Below the pieces are notes generated by a model. It was given only the letters and a program-made list of their open reading frames with translations, was not told where the DNA came from and did no database searches. Both the position numbers and the translations under genes were made by a program. Shown here piece after piece: positions 62,292 to 64,000 of a stretch of DNA of 64,000 bases. The DNA is taken from assembly GCA_027422505.1 (NCBI GenBank), contig JAPQWV010000362.1, forward strand, positions 310,001 to 374,000, given 5' to 3'. Source of the DNA: Craterostigma plantagineum (lineage: Eukaryota > Streptophyta > Magnoliopsida > Lamiales > Linderniaceae). Within the stretch, counting starts at the first letter, position 1. Every line of letters starts with the position of its first letter.

Positions 62292-63315
62292 TCAATCGAT
62301 AAGAATGACGGGATCGAGCGTCACCGGCGCAACGCCGGGCACGTCAGCAATGCTCCGAAGACTTTCACCTTCTCCTCCCAAGTAAGCCTTCAGAAACGCC
62401 ACGACGACGCCTCCGACGCACCTCCTCGCCTTCTCCCTCCCGCCGCGTCCGCCGCTCCTACACACCACGCCGGCAAACGCCGCCTTCGAATCGTCGAGCA
62501 CGTCGCAGATCCCGTAATCCCTCGCCAGAAAATAGCAGCACGGCGGCTTGCTCTCGTTGAAGAATTCTGAGTGGTTGAATCCGTCCGGCGCCGGAGGAGG
62601 AATGAGGCCGCCCTTGGACCGATTGCTCAGGCCGGTGCCCACGATTCCGACCGGGACGGAGATGTCGAAGGAGTGTGGGACGTAGGATAGAACTTTGTTC
62701 TCCGGCCAGGCCGGCGGGGTGGGCCCCGACGTGGGATCGATTCCGAAGAGGGCGCCGAACTTGAGCGGAGGCGCGTGGTGGAGAAGCGCAAGGGAAAACG
62801 CCGTCCTCCCACCTCGGCCGTGGCCGGAAAGGGCGAGCTTGGCGAGGTTTGGCTTGATGTGCTGAGGGAGGGAAAGGGATAGGCCGGTGGATAGCCAGGC
62901 GGCGACTTTCGAAGCTGTCTTTGTTTCGTCGTCAGTGCAGAAGAAGAGATACTGATAAAGCTGGGAAGAAAAAGGAACAAGCTTTATTAATTTCATGGCG
63001 CGTGACTCGTGAGTTCTTTTCTTGGTATGGTTTTATTTAACGAACCTTAGGTGCGACGACGATGTATCCATGGGAAGAGATGTGCTGTAAGATCTGCGAG
63101 TACCATGTGGTTTTTGTGCAGTAGCCATGGAAGAAGAGGAGAACTGGGTAATCGCCTTCTTCCTCCGGCGCGAAGATTAAGGTCTCTGCCGGCGGTGAAG
63201 AAGCGTCGGATTTCTTCACTTTGATGGCTTTCACCGGAAAATCTCCAAGTTCGAACACTGAAGACGATGAAGTTTTTATTACAGAAGTAGAATCCTTATT
63301 TTCTTGCAATGCCAT
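62292..63315 (-). CDS. chlorophyllase homologue lacking catalytic Ser and His (predicted pseudoenzyme)
   Basis: Two exons, 63046-63315 and 62292-62960, join in frame to 312 residues, the normal chlorophyllase length. The family is clear from PVLLFFHGYCTKTTWYSQIL, HGYIVVAP, ALFGIDPTSGP, VPVGIVGTGLS, GFNHSEFFNESKPPCCYFLA and the end GVAPVTLDPVILID. Chlorophyllases hydrolyse the phytol ester of chlorophyll with a Ser-Asp-His triad. Here the lipase motif is SGHGRGG: the nucleophile is Gly138 (codon 62817-62819 reads GGC, one base from AGC Ser). Asp165 in GIDP is kept. The His position (usual DYGHMD) is Ile241 in DYGICD. The reading frame is otherwise perfect. No plastid transit peptide is obvious. 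A neighbouring paralogue keeps the His. Ester hydrolysis by the classic mechanism should be lost; a binding or regulatory role is inference. Confidence 0.9.
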
Positions 63316-63725
63316 TCTCTCTTCTGTTTTTCCTTTGAACTCTGCTCTGTTTTGAATGAGATGAGTTCCCTCTTGGTACTACTACTTATATATACAATGG
63401 AGTTCTTGGTTTAAGTTTATTTATTGTTTGAATGGGAAGTGCGTTTGTCACGAAATTATGTGCATGAGTTTGGCAGTGATCAGTGGATTTTGAGCCGATA
63501 AAAGAAGGAAAATTAAGACGAGGTCAAAGGATTGCGGTGTCGTTTAGGCTCTGTGCCTAATATTTATTTGGAGAACTATCCCATTATTCATTTTTTTAGG
63601 TCAAAGCAAACGGTATTGCCAGAAGAAACCCACTCAAAATATTACAGAAAGGAAGAAAGGCAATCGAAAAACTGAATAAACAGAGAAGATGTACGTATTA
63701 AGATCGGAACAACAGAGCAAATTCC
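63316..63725. other. intergenic region between chlorophyllase genes
   Basis: Promoter of the pseudo-chlorophyllase (TATATATACAATGG lies near 63388, about 75 bp upstream of its start codon) and 3' flank of its paralogue. Nothing else is supported. Confidence 0.6.
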
Positions 63726-64000
63726 TCATTCCTTAACATAAATAACTGGGTCAAGATTCAGAGGAGCAACGCTTGGATCGCCCACAATCTCATCAAGATC
63801 GTCGCCGTCTAAATCTTGCCCAACGTAAGCCCTAAGAAAAGCCACCACCACGCCGCCGAAGCCCCTCCTAACAACCTCCTTATCGACATCACCACTCCTA
63901 CACAAAAACCGCCCCAGCAAATCGGCGATTCGCCCATCAAGCATATCGCAGTGGCCGCAGTCCCTCGCCAGGAAGTAATACGCCGGCGGCTTGCTCTCGT
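63726..64000 (-). CDS. second chlorophyllase, C-terminal part only
   Basis: An open frame enters from the right edge and ends at 63726. It reads ESKPPAYYFLARDCGHCDML, then DGRIADLLGRFLCRSGDVD, VVRRGFGGVVVAFLRAYVGQ and the end SVAPLNLDPVIYVKE. It aligns along its whole visible length with the last third of the neighbour at 62292 (about 90 residues), so the two genes are a tandem pair. The catalytic His is present here (DCGHCDM). The Ser motif lies outside the window. This copy may be the active chlorophyllase (CLH) of the pair. Confidence 0.88.
   Translation of the reverse strand, partial: ESKPPAYYFLARDCGHCDMLDGRIADLLGRFLCRSGDVDKEVVRRGFGGVVVAFLRAYVGQDLDGDDLDEIVGDPSVAPLNLDPVIYVKE

Overview
The window is plant nuclear DNA, most likely from a eudicot. 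I lean to an asterid or Lamiales species, but that is only a guess. The evidence is short GT-AG introns, AT-rich intergenic DNA, plant-only families (NPF, PPR, IRKI/DUF641, AINTEGUMENTA-like, stress-associated A20/AN1 proteins, chlorophyllase) and plant transposable elements. I joined exons by hand from splice motifs and reading-frame phase. Gene names rest on remembered family motifs, not on a search.

Layout. 1-473: end of a LIN/CERBERUS-like N-terminal domain (+). 692-3289: NPF7-type transporter (-). 4600-5417: alpha/beta hydrolase (+). 6303-7913: PPR protein (+). 9348-9678: small basic protein (+). 10228-12904: twelve-exon GH1 beta-glucosidase (+). 13573-15886: JMJ30/JMJD5-like JmjC oxygenase (-) with two evening-element motifs upstream. 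16964-18883: IRKI-like protein (-). 19397-22169: conserved plant protein of unknown function (-) carrying an intronic TRIM-like element. 23924-25409: FBH-type bHLH factor (-). 27396-32575: decayed MATE transporter split by a Transposase_24 element that itself holds a MULE-type MITE. 33799-34713: RBR E3 ligase gene with a stop in RING2. 36522-37636: DRT100-like LRR protein (+). 38778-49019: two tandem GH127 (DUF1680) genes (-) separated by a young LTR retrotransposon at 42869-45490. 51405-51827: AN1-only stress protein (-). 57238-60185: AIL5/PLT5-like double-AP2 factor (+) with a 9-bp micro-exon. 60789-61295: A20/AN1 stress protein (-). 62292-63315: chlorophyllase homologue that lacks the catalytic Ser and His (-). 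63726 to the end: C-terminus of a second chlorophyllase that keeps the His (-).

Functional themes. No operon-like system is present; these are independent plant genes. The most notable points are the predicted pseudo-chlorophyllase beside a normal-looking paralogue, the gag-remnant LTR element with identical-length LTRs and 5-bp target duplications inserted 9 bp past a GH127 stop codon, the transposon-split MATE relic, and the clock motifs upstream of the JMJ30 homologue.

Data quality. Several otherwise complete genes are broken by one missing base (17420, 37322, 39638, 39059, 45568), and one by a GATC-GATC duplication (20528). Splice phases and paralogue comparison locate these breaks well. 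The repeated pattern suggests residual assembly indels at least as much as real pseudogenes.
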